The notes under the pieces were generated by a model. The model did no database searches and was not told where the DNA came from. It saw nothing but the letters and a program-made list of their open reading frames with translations. From Paenibacillus alba (GTDB lineage: Bacteria; Bacillota; Bacilli; Paenibacillales; NBRC-103111): DNA of 64,000 nucleotides. The translations under genes and the position numbers were made by a program. The stretch is from contig NZ_JABMKZ010000007.1 in NCBI RefSeq assembly GCF_013204855.1, forward strand, positions 186,001 to 250,000, read 5' to 3'. Every line of letters starts with the position of its first letter. Within the stretch, counting starts at the first letter, position 1. Below, one piece after another: positions 27,442 through 36,417 of this stretch.

Positions 27442-28539
27442 TTACTTTAAGATTCCGATAAGTCCCAAATGAAAATTCGTCCCCGTGCAGTCCTCTCTAT
27501 TGCCGTGAACAACCTCCAGCTCAACATGATGCAGCCCATCCTCCAGATCATCCGCAATCCAGTAGATGTGAAACCATCCTCCGTCATTGCACCAGCTAGG
27601 CCGATCCCGATGAGTCGTGATGGCAGGGCCTCCGTCGAGCCGATATGTGAATTCAGCGGACTTTTTGCCAAAATCGAAGGCTAACGCCAATCCCTTACCT
27701 GTAAATGAAAAGGAAAGCTTCGCGCCGATTGCTGCTGTGGTCAAAATCTGATCAACCCTAGGCATATGAGCCGCTGCTCGTCTTATTAGCCAAGGGCCTT
27801 CCAATTGGACCTCTTCGAAGGAGAGTGTACTCACATTCCCCCAATGATGCGCATTTAACGGTGATGTGAGCGATCTAGGGGTCACTTCACTATCCCGATC
27901 TGGAGCCGTTATCAATTCCTTTTCCAAATAGGCAATTACACACTGTCCATAACTCAGACTGCCTCTGTGGTTAGGATGCAGCCCATCCGGCAGCCATTCA
28001 TCCCAGGTCATTCGGCCTTTCTTCACTTCCTGCCAGGCGTGCTGTCCCACCCAAACTGAGCTGATGCTGTAATGTTGTGCTAACTGTTCGAATTCAGCGA
28101 TGCTGGCAGGGGCCTTACCCTGCGACATCTCCTCGTACATTTTCTGGCTGTAAGTATAAATAATTACAAGCTCACTGCGTCCATCTGCCAGCAGTTTACG
28201 GATCAATCCCTCTCTTGCCCGCATCCGCTGTTCGGATGGTGTCAGGTAGTCATTGACAGCAAATTCAATAAAAATTAGATCACATTGGCGGCTGATCAAA
28301 TCTCGCTCTGCACGAAATACAGCCAAGTCGCTCCCAGTCGCACCAATCGCAGCATTCTCCACCGTAATGCGTGCATGGGGGAACGATTCGACAAACCAAC
28401 GTGCGACTGGCTCTGGCCAATTCCACAACACGCTGCTATCTTCTGTAATAGATCCACCAATGAAACCCAATGTCAATTGACCTGTTTCCAGCTTATTTCT
28501 AACCTGCGATAAACCATTTCGAACCTGAATCGTCTCCAT
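27442..28539 (-). CDS. SGNH/GDSL-family hydrolase, likely carbohydrate esterase
   Basis: Protein of 365 residues from ATG 28539; the longer frame to 28599 lacks a better site. Block I GFIGGSIT holds nucleophile Ser30, block III FAVND the oxyanion Asn, and block V DGLHPNHRG the Asp and His. A C-terminal beta-sandwich-like domain of about 130 residues follows (KLSFSFTGKGLALAFDFGKK). No signal peptide is present. As first gene of the beta-mannosidase operon it may remove acyl groups, for example acetyl from mannan oligosaccharides, before hydrolysis. Substrate is inferred from context. Confidence 0.82.
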   Translation of the reverse strand: METIQVRNGLSQVRNKLETGQLTLGFIGGSITEDSSVLWNWPEPVARWFVESFPHARITVENAAIGATGSDLAVFRAERDLISRQCDLIFIEFAVNDYLTPSEQRMRAREGLIRKLLADGRSELVIIYTYSQKMYEEMSQGKAPASIAEFEQLAQHYSISSVWVGQHAWQEVKKGRMTWDEWLPDGLHPNHRGSLSYGQCVIAYLEKELITAPDRDSEVTPRSLTSPLNAHHWGNVSTLSFEEVQLEGPWLIRRAAAHMPRVDQILTTAAIGAKLSFSFTGKGLALAFDFGKKSAEFTYRLDGGPAITTHRDRPSWCNDGGWFHIYWIADDLEDGLHHVELEVVHGNREDCTGTNFHLGLIGILK

Positions 28540-28676
28540 GTTACATTCATCTCCACTTGAATTTCGAGTATGTTGTGAACCAAATGCGCAGCAGCCCAAG
28601 TCCTTATTTAAAAGTAGCTATTATGCTCCTAAATGTATACTTTGAATTACGTCGATTCTTCTAAAAAGGGTTAAAT

Positions 28677-28719
28677 AAAAGACCGAAACCACCTGATATG
28701 GGGTGGAATTCGGTCTTTT
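28677..28719. terminator. Bidirectional stem-loop terminator
   Basis: The arms AAAAGACCGA (28677-28686) and TCGGTCTTTT (28710-28719) pair fully, with inner CCACC/GGTGG after a small bulge. On the minus strand TTTTATTTAA follows. It closes the transcript that ends with the Gfo/Idh/MocA gene and isolates the beta-mannosidase operon. Confidence 0.8.
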
Positions 28720-28724
28720 CATAG

Positions 28725-29795
28725 TTACTTCTGAATGGCATCCATTATCATTCGAAAGATGATAAGATCCTGCAAGTAATCCTCAGGTGTCGTTTTGGGC
28801 AGCGTTCCCTTCGAGACAACTTCATGGAAATATTCCAGCTCAACCACATAAGCGTCCTTATAGGTCGGTCGAACCGTTGATTGATCGAAGCTGTCTCCAA
28901 TCGTCTCGCTGATCTGCAGCGTCGTAGGCAACTGTCTGATATACGGGGTATCGTACTGAACAAGGATAGACTTATTCTCGCCGTACACCTCGATATGAGC
29001 ATCAAATCTGCCTTGTTGATCCATACCCGTTTCAAATGTCACGTTAAAACCTTCATATTCAAAGATCGCATTCTTGAATCTTCCCCCGAGCCAAGCGGAT
29101 GCTGCCCTTACCCCAATCGGCATCCCAATCAACTCTCTCATCGCCGAAATGTCATGACTATTCAATCCGAGTAATAAGCCATAGGCGCCATACATGTCAT
29201 CTGGCAATTCCCCAATCGCCTCTCTCATCAATCTGGCATTCCGCTCCTTGCGATCTTGTACAGCTTCAACGGGGATATCATTGAAACGATAGATAGGGCT
29301 GGATTGACGCGTGAAAAATGGATTCGGGCCAATGATATCCCGCACGCGGGCATAAATAATTGGTCCTAGCGTCTTTACCTCTTCAAGAGCCTGAAGGTAT
29401 GCGGGAGCAAACCGTCTCATGTAACCTACCATGACCTGTGCACTTGAAGCGTCGCGAGCTTGAATGATCTCATGAACCTCCGCTGGTGTCACACACATTG
29501 GCTTCTCAACGAAAACATGAACATTCCTCTTCAAGGCCGCAACGGTACATTCGGTATGATATTCCATGTTATTCAGCACAAACACAGCATCAAGCTCAGA
29601 TTGTTCAAGCATATCAGACATGTTCAGAAATAAATGCTCCACCCGATATTTCTCGCCGATCTTCGCTAACAGCTTGGGCGAAATATCACATAATGCTACG
29701 ATCTCATAAAGTTCAGACAGAGACTCTAGAATCGGCAAATGAACCATTTGCGCAACTTCTCCTAATCCGATGATTCCTACTTTTATCTTGGTCAC
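28725..29795 (-). CDS. Gfo/Idh/MocA-family NAD(P)-dependent sugar dehydrogenase
   Basis: Oxidoreductase of 356 residues. The N-terminal Rossmann fold shows VGIIGLGEVAQMVHLPIL, and EKPMCVTP carries the catalytic-type EKP Lys. The C-terminal alpha/beta domain (about 130-340) binds the substrate. Members oxidise or interconvert sugars, sugar acids or inositols; some NAD-recycling members cleave glycosides. It starts 46 bases after the giant secreted protein gene and is followed by a terminator, so it belongs to the CUT1/GH99-like operon. The specific substrate cannot be assigned. Confidence 0.88.
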   Translation of the reverse strand: MTKIKVGIIGLGEVAQMVHLPILESLSELYEIVALCDISPKLLAKIGEKYRVEHLFLNMSDMLEQSELDAVFVLNNMEYHTECTVAALKRNVHVFVEKPMCVTPAEVHEIIQARDASSAQVMVGYMRRFAPAYLQALEEVKTLGPIIYARVRDIIGPNPFFTRQSSPIYRFNDIPVEAVQDRKERNARLMREAIGELPDDMYGAYGLLLGLNSHDISAMRELIGMPIGVRAASAWLGGRFKNAIFEYEGFNVTFETGMDQQGRFDAHIEVYGENKSILVQYDTPYIRQLPTTLQISETIGDSFDQSTVRPTYKDAYVVELEYFHEVVSKGTLPKTTPEDYLQDLIIFRMIMDAIQK

Positions 29796-29841
29796 TTTGA
29801 TAAGCTCCTTTTTTGATAGTTCCCTATGCAGTTACCCTACA

Positions 29842-32800
29842 TCAATATTGAAAAACAACGACCGGATCAACACTAATATCCCACGTGCTTTCCTTTGTCG
29901 TACCGCCATACGTCATGCTGAACGAATAACTTCCGGGCAGCAATTCTTTGCTAACTTCTCCCGACGTTGCAGGTCCGAGGTTCTGCCAGCTCCCCCCGGA
30001 GTACAACTTTGCACTACCACCGCTGAGCAGATTACCTAAGCTGTCTTTCACTTGCAGGATAGCCTTCACCGTTTGAAAGCTGACGACTGAATTCGTGACT
30101 GCATTTTGGATCGTTTCTTTGCGTTTGCCTGCATACGTCAAACCGAACGTATACGAATCGGCAAGTAATTCCCGGCTAATTTCTCCACTAACCGTTGTGC
30201 CCATCGGCCTCCAACTGCCGCCTGAATAATAGTCGACAACAGCTCCATCAAGTGGATTGCCTTGGCTGTCCTTCAACTGCACATTCACCTTCACCGTGTT
30301 AAAAACAACGGTACTGCTGGCTGCTGTACTTCGAACAATCTCCTTGTATTTCCCTTCAAACGTCAACCCAAACGTATACGTTTCAGGGAACACTTCCATG
30401 CTGATTTTCCCTCCTGCCGTAGTACCCACTGCCCGCCAACTGCCAGAGGAGAAAAACTTCACGCTGCCGCCATCTAAAGGGTTCCCTTGGCTATCTTGCA
30501 GCTGTACTTGAACCAACTGCGTTTGAAATACAACACTTGCACTCATACCAATATTTTGCGTAAGTTCTTGCGCTTTCCCTTCATACGTCATTGAGAAGAG
30601 ATAGCTCTTCTCCCCTAACGACTTAGAGACATAGCCGGAGGCATCGGTTACGCCAAACTCCTTCCAAGTACCGTCCAAATATTTCACAATACCGCCGCTT
30701 AATGGATTGCCGGTACTATCCTTCAGCTGGACTTTAACTGTTGTAGCAGCCAGATTGAAGCTTACGTTCTTCGCTGTCTCGCTATTTCCGGCAGCATCGA
30801 TCGCTCGGTATAAGAGCGTATAGGCCCCTTGCTTATCGAAGGTAAGTGCAGCCGTATAAGGCAGCCATGTTGTTCCGTTATCGGTGCTGTAAACGATTCC
30901 CGCTACGCTAGACGCGTTATCTGCAGCGGTTAATGCAACCGTAACGGGGCTGACGTAAGCGCCGCTCGCTCCGTCAGGCGTTGACGGCTGGACGGCAGCC
31001 GTCGTGACGGGAGCCGTTCCGTCAATGCGCACGGTTACCGTTTGCGCCGCTTCCTGATTGCCGGCCACGTCCTTGCTATAGAAGTCCAGCGTATGTACGC
31101 CTTCCCCTGCAATCGACACGGTATTTCCGCTTGTATAGACCCCATGATCCAAGCTGTAGAACGTCCCTGCGACGCCGCTTTCCCCATCGGTGGCCGTCAG
31201 ATGAACGACTTGAGCCGTCGTTACCCAACCGGAAGGAGCGTCACTGACCGTAATGGGAGGGATATTATCCACCGTTAACGGTCGGATCTCCACATCATCG
31301 ACATAAAACGGGTTGCCGGTACCTATAATTTCCGTATATAAAAACATGGTCGTTTCGGTTACAACACCTGTTTCATTAATGATGAGACTCCCTTGAACTT
31401 GCTTCCATTCCGTAGCACTTAGGGGTGGACTGGTGAACATAATATACTGCGTAGGAATAGGTTTACCATCTACCTTATATTGCAAGCCGATTCTGATCGT
31501 CTCGGTCGTGGTAGAACCAGATGCTAGTTTCGCCCAGGCCGAATAGTAATAGGGTTTGCCCTTTACAAGTGGGACAGGAAATTTAACGCCTCCGTAGCGA
31601 TCTGTCTTCGTCAACAGCAACGACTGCTGACCGGAATGATGTTCCGCCGAAGTCATCGTTGGCACGGCCTGATAAGCGTAGTTAGGAGCCGCTAATGTAC
31701 TGCCTTCCATGCCCGGATCTACAATAAGGTTGCTGCCTTTCACCACGCTCGTCGGTGCTGTTACTGTAACTGTGGCCACGGTCTGGATGCCCGAATCGTC
31801 CGAGGTTGCTTTAATTTGAGTTGAGCCCGTGCCCACGCCTGTCACCGTCCCATCGGCATCGACGGCCGCCACAGTCGGAATCACGGATTCCCATTTGATG
31901 AGCTTATTGGTTGCATTGGCCGGTGTTACCGTCGGGACAAGCGTTTGCTTATCGCCCAGCGTCAAGCTAAGCGTGCTTGGCGTTAGCGACAGTCCCGTAA
32001 CCGCAACCGTTGCATCTACGGTGACAAGCACGGATGCCGTTTTTCCGCCATCTACTGTCGTTGCCGTGACGGTCGCTGTACCCAAGCTTACGCCATATAC
32101 CATTCCATTTACATCCACCGTTGCGACACTTGGATTGCTCGAACGCCATATCAGCTCTTTATTGCTGACATTTGCTGGTGTGAACGCAGGAACCAATGCC
32201 TTGGTTTTATCCCGACCTACCGCGAGTGACGTTGCATTCAAGCTTACGCTTAATGGATGAACCCAAACTGAACTTCCCGTATTTGTAATCGGTTTGACCG
32301 CAACGTCATCGACATAATATACACTGCCTGGATTATTGGCTTCTGTGTAGAGGTACATCAAGACATTGGTTACTTCCCCTGATTCCTGAATGGTGTAAGT
32401 GCCTTCGACCTGCGTCCAATCTCCCGCCTTCAAGCCAGGGCTTGTAAACATAATGAATTGCTTGGTGACCCCGTCCAGATTATATTGGAGCCCGAGCCTC
32501 AGAGGTTCGCTCGTTGACGCACCATTTGCCAACTTCGCCCATGCGGAGTACGTATACGACTTGCCTTTCTCCACACTTACTGGAAATTTAATGCCTCCGT
32601 AACGAGTCGTTTTGATGATTTTAACCGACTGATGACCGCTATGAAACTGACTCGGATCTTTGACATACGTCGCATCCGACATCGCGAATTGAGATGCTTT
32701 ACTTCCCTCAAAACCCGGATCATCAATCAGATTATCCCCTTTGACAGCAACCGTCGGCGTAATTTCCAATTGAACGGAATCCAGGCTGAAGGCTCCAGAT

Positions 32801-35800
32801 GCCGTCGTCGGCACCACTTGAAGCTGTTTAATGGTCCCCGTCCAGGTAGCTAGACTCGACGTATCAAAGACATATTCACGATAGACAGCATCGGTCGGGA
32901 GGATATAAGACGAGAGCATTTTCGCCTCATTCCAATTGCTGTCCGCGGTCGTCGTAAAATAAATCTTCGCCTCATCGCCGCTTGTCATGTTGTTCATTCG
33001 GACGCGAATCCGCCTAATATCCGAAGCTGCAACTTGCAAATCATCCGGTGAAAGAATCGCTGGCTGGATACTTCCCGAAGTCCCTTTTGAAGTTCCGCTG
33101 AAGACGCCATTCGCCACGACGGGGTTCGCGATCTGACTGTTGGCCGTCCAACCGCTGCTCGTCGTAAAATCCCAAGTGATCGCTGTCGGGTACACACGGA
33201 CGATTTGCGAAGGCGCATCCCATTTGGCAATCGCGCCAAATGCTTGACGAAGATAGCTGAGCGGTGCCATCACCGTTCCATTGGCAAGCTTGACGGGCGC
33301 ATGTTCTAACGTAATCGCTTGGCTTCCCTTATAGGCAACGCTATCGCCAACCTTCAGTCGATACACAACGTTATCCTTCACGGCCACCAAGGTATCATTC
33401 GATGGATCCCATTCCGGCTTCGCCCCGATTTGCAGATAGGTCTCTTTCATAGGAAGCATCACGATGCCGTCCTTCAGGAGAGCCGGTTGGCTGAACGGTT
33501 TGTAAACGCCGTCGACGTAAGTCCGAATACCGGGCTGCGGCGAGTAAATCGTTCGAATGTAATCGATACTGATTGGCCCGACGGAGGAAGTCGGATCGAT
33601 GCGTAATTGCCGGATGGTCCCCGTCCAGTTCTTGTTTTGCCACGCCTCAATCACGTATTCCGTATATTCATTATCCTGCGGTTTCACATAGAAGCCGACG
33701 GCCTTGGCCTCATTCCAGGTCCCATCCGCCTCCGTCGTAAAGAAGAATCGGCCATCGATATCGTTCGTACCGTTCTTCATGCGAATGACGAGATATGGAA
33801 TATCCTCCGCCTTAATCCCGAGGTGATCTGCGGATCGAATGCCGGGATCGGTATTGTTCGTTAAGCCAGAAAAAGTGCCGTCCTGCACAGTCACGCCCAC
33901 AATCTGTTTCTCGACGGTCCAGCCCTCCGCATCGCCCGGGGTATTGAACTCCCACATGTTCCCGTAGACATTGGTCATCACGGGTTGGGGTTGGTTCAGA
34001 TTAGGAACCACTCTCCCCGCGGGATACAGGGTATTAATCCGATCCTTCTGGGCCTGCGTCGGCACGCTGTCGATATGCGACGCGCTATCGCCAAATACAT
34101 TGCGAATGGCATCCACGTAGCCAAAGCCGGCCAGCCCGGCAGGCATAATGAAGTGGCCTTCTCCGAACTCATTCCAGTTGTCCAGCATAACCAGCTTCTT
34201 ACCTAGACTGCCTGCCGGCAGCGAAGGCATGAAGCTATCCTTCGTCCACTGCGCCAAGGATTGGAATTCCGACGGCGTCGCATAATAACCAAAGTTCAAA
34301 CCCCAAGCCGTATCATCTCTGCCCATGCTCAAACCGGGGATAATATCGATGGCGTTTGCGTCTTTCTCTTGCGTCATCTTCAGCTTCTGAAACTCCGGAT
34401 GACCGCCGAAGGAGCCCCAGGAATACGCATACACCCCATCAAAACCAGCAGCTTTGCGTTTAGCCAACTGCTGGGGGTCCGTCCCGTTATACACGTTCAG
34501 CAGGATAATACCCTTAAACCCCGCTTTTACCATTTCGCTTCGCAAGTTATCCAGCTCCGGCTTCACGTTCTCGCTGCCTTTAAAAGCATTTACTAACTCG
34601 TCATAATTGTAGATCGTGAAAACAGGTTTATTATCGATTTTCAAATAACGCGGATCTTTAAAATAATATTCAATCCAGTACGGAATCAGATTCGTTCGGA
34701 AATCTTCAGCATCCTTGACCTTGGAATTGAGGTTTTCAAACATAATCGCGAAATCGATTTGATTTCTATATTGGCTATTAAAATAGCCGTTATCCAAAGC
34801 ATGCGATAAATACGAATCTTTAATCGGCACCCGATCGGTGTCTCCGCCAAGTGGCCTGAACCAGCAGGACATCTGGAAATTGATGCCGTGCTCGATCAGC
34901 CATTTCGTCTCCCAATCCGCCGTTTCCGGGCTGCCTTCGTCGTAGAACCCTAGAAGAGGCGTCCGATCCGGGTAAGGCTGAATCATATCCCAGCCCAGGT
35001 GATGGCCTTCCCGCCACATCGGGCAGCTTTGGACGCCTACAACCGGATCGTCCTCGCCCTTACTGACCGCTTGGGGAGCCGGCACATAATCGGCAGGGAG
35101 GGAAACTGTTTTATACAAAAGAATGTCATCCAGCCACATTTCGCCCCGATACGAAGAAGAGGTCGTGAACTTGAGGGTGTCGACGGAAACCGCGCCCGGA
35201 GCCAGTGGTACAACTTGATCGCTGCGCTTATCGTTGATATAGATATCCGCTGTAGCCGTCGCCCAGTTCACTTTGATCTGAATGTGCGTCCACAGATTCG
35301 CTAAATACTTGTATTTCAGCGAGACAGGTTGCCCGCTGCTGTTGACATAAGCCAAATCATCGCCAAACGTCGTTAGTTTGATGACGCTCGTCGTTCCGCT
35401 TTTTAGCTCAGCTTCCAATCCATCCGCTTTCTGCTTGTATAGAACCTTGAAGTCGTAGGTAAAATTATCCGCCATTGGCGATATCGCTTTGGACAGACTC
35501 ATACTGCCGGTGCTACTAGCCGCGCTCAGCTTCATGCTGTTAATATCCGGCTGCGGCGAACCCAGCATGCTACCGACGGTGATGGCGCCGCCTGACGTAA
35601 CCGCGGACCAATCCTGCGGGATGGCGCCGCCGGCCACGACGGAAATAAGTCTTTCGTTCACAGCGTACCCTCTATACATTTTCAAAGGACCAAAGAAGAA
35701 GTCCCCCAAGGAGGCAGCGCCTGTCTGCACTTGAAACTGGTTCAGGTTCGAGACTGCGTTCTTGAAAGTAGCCCCGTTCGCCTTTTTTACGCCATTGATG

Positions 35801-36324
35801 TACACATCTGTGGTATGCGTGCTCAGGTTGATGTCGATCTTAATCCCAACCTCTACGTTCGCCACATAGGTTTGCAAGGGAAGCACAGTGGTTGGGGACG
35901 TTTCCAGACTAAGCATATTGTTTTGTGTAATTAAGCTGACGCCTACGACATCATTGCTGAGCAACTGCCACTTCAAGCCGTCAATGACTGACATAGGCCT
36001 AATGCGAAATTCCATGGTCAGATTACCTGCACTTTGCGCAACAAATTTCTTACTCATTGAAACGGGCAGGTCTTTGCTCGTATCGCTGATTTTGAAATTC
36101 GTGTTATATAGGGAGACCAGCGCCCCTCCTGCAGCGCGAACATCCCAGCCGGACGGCTGGCTATTCCCTGGTGTCAAGGCTGATAAGAACGAGAAATCCT
36201 CATCAATTACATAACCTGCATCAGGTCTGGTGGCTTCCGCGCTAACATCCGCTGACTGAAAAACAAATATGAAAGCGCACACAATGAATGAGGTAAGGAG
36301 AATACCTAATCGCTTTTTAACCAT
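29842..36324 (-). CDS. Giant secreted multi-domain protein with WbsX/GH99-like catalytic domain
   Basis: Secreted protein of 2160 residues; the signal peptide ends about VSA at 27-29. Start ATG 36324 has GGGAG 7 bases upstream; a tandem ATG lies just before it. Domains in order: two laminin-G-like sandwiches (about 40-225, 235-410); a WbsX/GH99-like barrel (about 425-745) with VGVQSCPMWREGHH and the glutamate-rich NWNEFGEGHFIMP; a carbohydrate-binding-like module (789-928); a copper-amine-oxidase-type stalk domain (931-1046); a second copy of the first module (1048-1189); CBM4/9-like (1197-1348); two Big2 Ig-like domains (1352-1523); a second CBM4/9-like (1530-1683); two Ig-like domains (1685-1858); four C-terminal repeats (1861-2160). 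GH99 enzymes cut alpha-mannan internally, so a secreted endo-mannanase-like role is inferred. No LPXTG or SLH anchor is seen. Confidence 0.85.
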   Translation of the reverse strand: MVKKRLGILLTSFIVCAFIFVFQSADVSAEATRPDAGYVIDEDFSFLSALTPGNSQPSGWDVRAAGGALVSLYNTNFKISDTSKDLPVSMSKKFVAQSAGNLTMEFRIRPMSVIDGLKWQLLSNDVVGVSLITQNNMLSLETSPTTVLPLQTYVANVEVGIKIDINLSTHTTDVYINGVKKANGATFKNAVSNLNQFQVQTGAASLGDFFFGPLKMYRGYAVNERLISVVAGGAIPQDWSAVTSGGAITVGSMLGSPQPDINSMKLSAASSTGSMSLSKAISPMADNFTYDFKVLYKQKADGLEAELKSGTTSVIKLTTFGDDLAYVNSSGQPVSLKYKYLANLWTHIQIKVNWATATADIYINDKRSDQVVPLAPGAVSVDTLKFTTSSSYRGEMWLDDILLYKTVSLPADYVPAPQAVSKGEDDPVVGVQSCPMWREGHHLGWDMIQPYPDRTPLLGFYDEGSPETADWETKWLIEHGINFQMSCWFRPLGGDTDRVPIKDSYLSHALDNGYFNSQYRNQIDFAIMFENLNSKVKDAEDFRTNLIPYWIEYYFKDPRYLKIDNKPVFTIYNYDELVNAFKGSENVKPELDNLRSEMVKAGFKGIILLNVYNGTDPQQLAKRKAAGFDGVYAYSWGSFGGHPEFQKLKMTQEKDANAIDIIPGLSMGRDDTAWGLNFGYYATPSEFQSLAQWTKDSFMPSLPAGSLGKKLVMLDNWNEFGEGHFIMPAGLAGFGYVDAIRNVFGDSASHIDSVPTQAQKDRINTLYPAGRVVPNLNQPQPVMTNVYGNMWEFNTPGDAEGWTVEKQIVGVTVQDGTFSGLTNNTDPGIRSADHLGIKAEDIPYLVIRMKNGTNDIDGRFFFTTEADGTWNEAKAVGFYVKPQDNEYTEYVIEAWQNKNWTGTIRQLRIDPTSSVGPISIDYIRTIYSPQPGIRTYVDGVYKPFSQPALLKDGIVMLPMKETYLQIGAKPEWDPSNDTLVAVKDNVVYRLKVGDSVAYKGSQAITLEHAPVKLANGTVMAPLSYLRQAFGAIAKWDAPSQIVRVYPTAITWDFTTSSGWTANSQIANPVVANGVFSGTSKGTSGSIQPAILSPDDLQVAASDIRRIRVRMNNMTSGDEAKIYFTTTADSNWNEAKMLSSYILPTDAVYREYVFDTSSLATWTGTIKQLQVVPTTASGAFSLDSVQLEITPTVAVKGDNLIDDPGFEGSKASQFAMSDATYVKDPSQFHSGHQSVKIIKTTRYGGIKFPVSVEKGKSYTYSAWAKLANGASTSEPLRLGLQYNLDGVTKQFIMFTSPGLKAGDWTQVEGTYTIQESGEVTNVLMYLYTEANNPGSVYYVDDVAVKPITNTGSSVWVHPLSVSLNATSLAVGRDKTKALVPAFTPANVSNKELIWRSSNPSVATVDVNGMVYGVSLGTATVTATTVDGGKTASVLVTVDATVAVTGLSLTPSTLSLTLGDKQTLVPTVTPANATNKLIKWESVIPTVAAVDADGTVTGVGTGSTQIKATSDDSGIQTVATVTVTAPTSVVKGSNLIVDPGMEGSTLAAPNYAYQAVPTMTSAEHHSGQQSLLLTKTDRYGGVKFPVPLVKGKPYYYSAWAKLASGSTTTETIRIGLQYKVDGKPIPTQYIMFTSPPLSATEWKQVQGSLIINETGVVTETTMFLYTEIIGTGNPFYVDDVEIRPLTVDNIPPITVSDAPSGWVTTAQVVHLTATDGESGVAGTFYSLDHGVYTSGNTVSIAGEGVHTLDFYSKDVAGNQEAAQTVTVRIDGTAPVTTAAVQPSTPDGASGAYVSPVTVALTAADNASSVAGIVYSTDNGTTWLPYTAALTFDKQGAYTLLYRAIDAAGNSETAKNVSFNLAATTVKVQLKDSTGNPLSGGIVKYLDGTWKEFGVTDASGYVSKSLGEKSYLFSMTYEGKAQELTQNIGMSASVVFQTQLVQVQLQDSQGNPLDGGSVKFFSSGSWRAVGTTAGGKISMEVFPETYTFGLTFEGKYKEIVRSTAASSTVVFNTVKVNVQLKDSQGNPLDGAVVDYYSGGSWRPMGTTVSGEISRELLADSYTFGLTYAGKRKETIQNAVTNSVVSFQTVKAILQVKDSLGNLLSGGSAKLYSGGSWQNLGPATSGEVSKELLPGSYSFSMTYGGTTKESTWDISVDPVVVFQY
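29845..30744 (-). repeat. Four tandem ~75-residue repeats at the C-terminus of the giant protein
   Basis: Four units of about 225 bases each encode a repeat beginning VQLKDSxGNPLxGG, passing a short SGGSW or DGTW segment and ending TFGLTYxGK and a VVFQT-like strand. The units are diverged, so they are old. They look like beta-sandwich modules (prealbumin-like), possibly for surface or glycan attachment. Confidence 0.8.
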
Positions 36325-36360
36325 CATTACACTCCCTTTTCCAATGAATTTGCTTTGTGG

Positions 36361-36398
36361 AAACAATGACGCTGCTCCAGTCAGCAGTGTTATTGTTT
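36361..36398 (-). promoter_or_regulatory. 16-bp intercistronic stem-loop after the binding-protein gene
   Basis: Arms 36361-36376 and 36383-36398 pair over 16 bp, two of them G-U in RNA, around a 6-base loop. It lies between the binding-protein stop and the giant-protein start. No U-tract follows, so mRNA stabilisation or partial attenuation is more likely than full termination. Confidence 0.6.
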
Positions 36399-36417
36399 CA
36401 TAAGATCATGTCGTTAT

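Noticed and set aside
29845..30744. CRISPR-like array from the regularly spaced repeats
   Set aside because: The periodicity is protein-coding (about 225 bases per unit, diverged, in frame) and no short direct repeats with spacers are present anywhere in the window.
31829..32260. 143-codon plus-strand ORF rich in Ser, Thr and Val
   Set aside because: It is antisense to the Big2 domains of the giant secreted protein; its composition mirrors their codons and it has no ribosome site.
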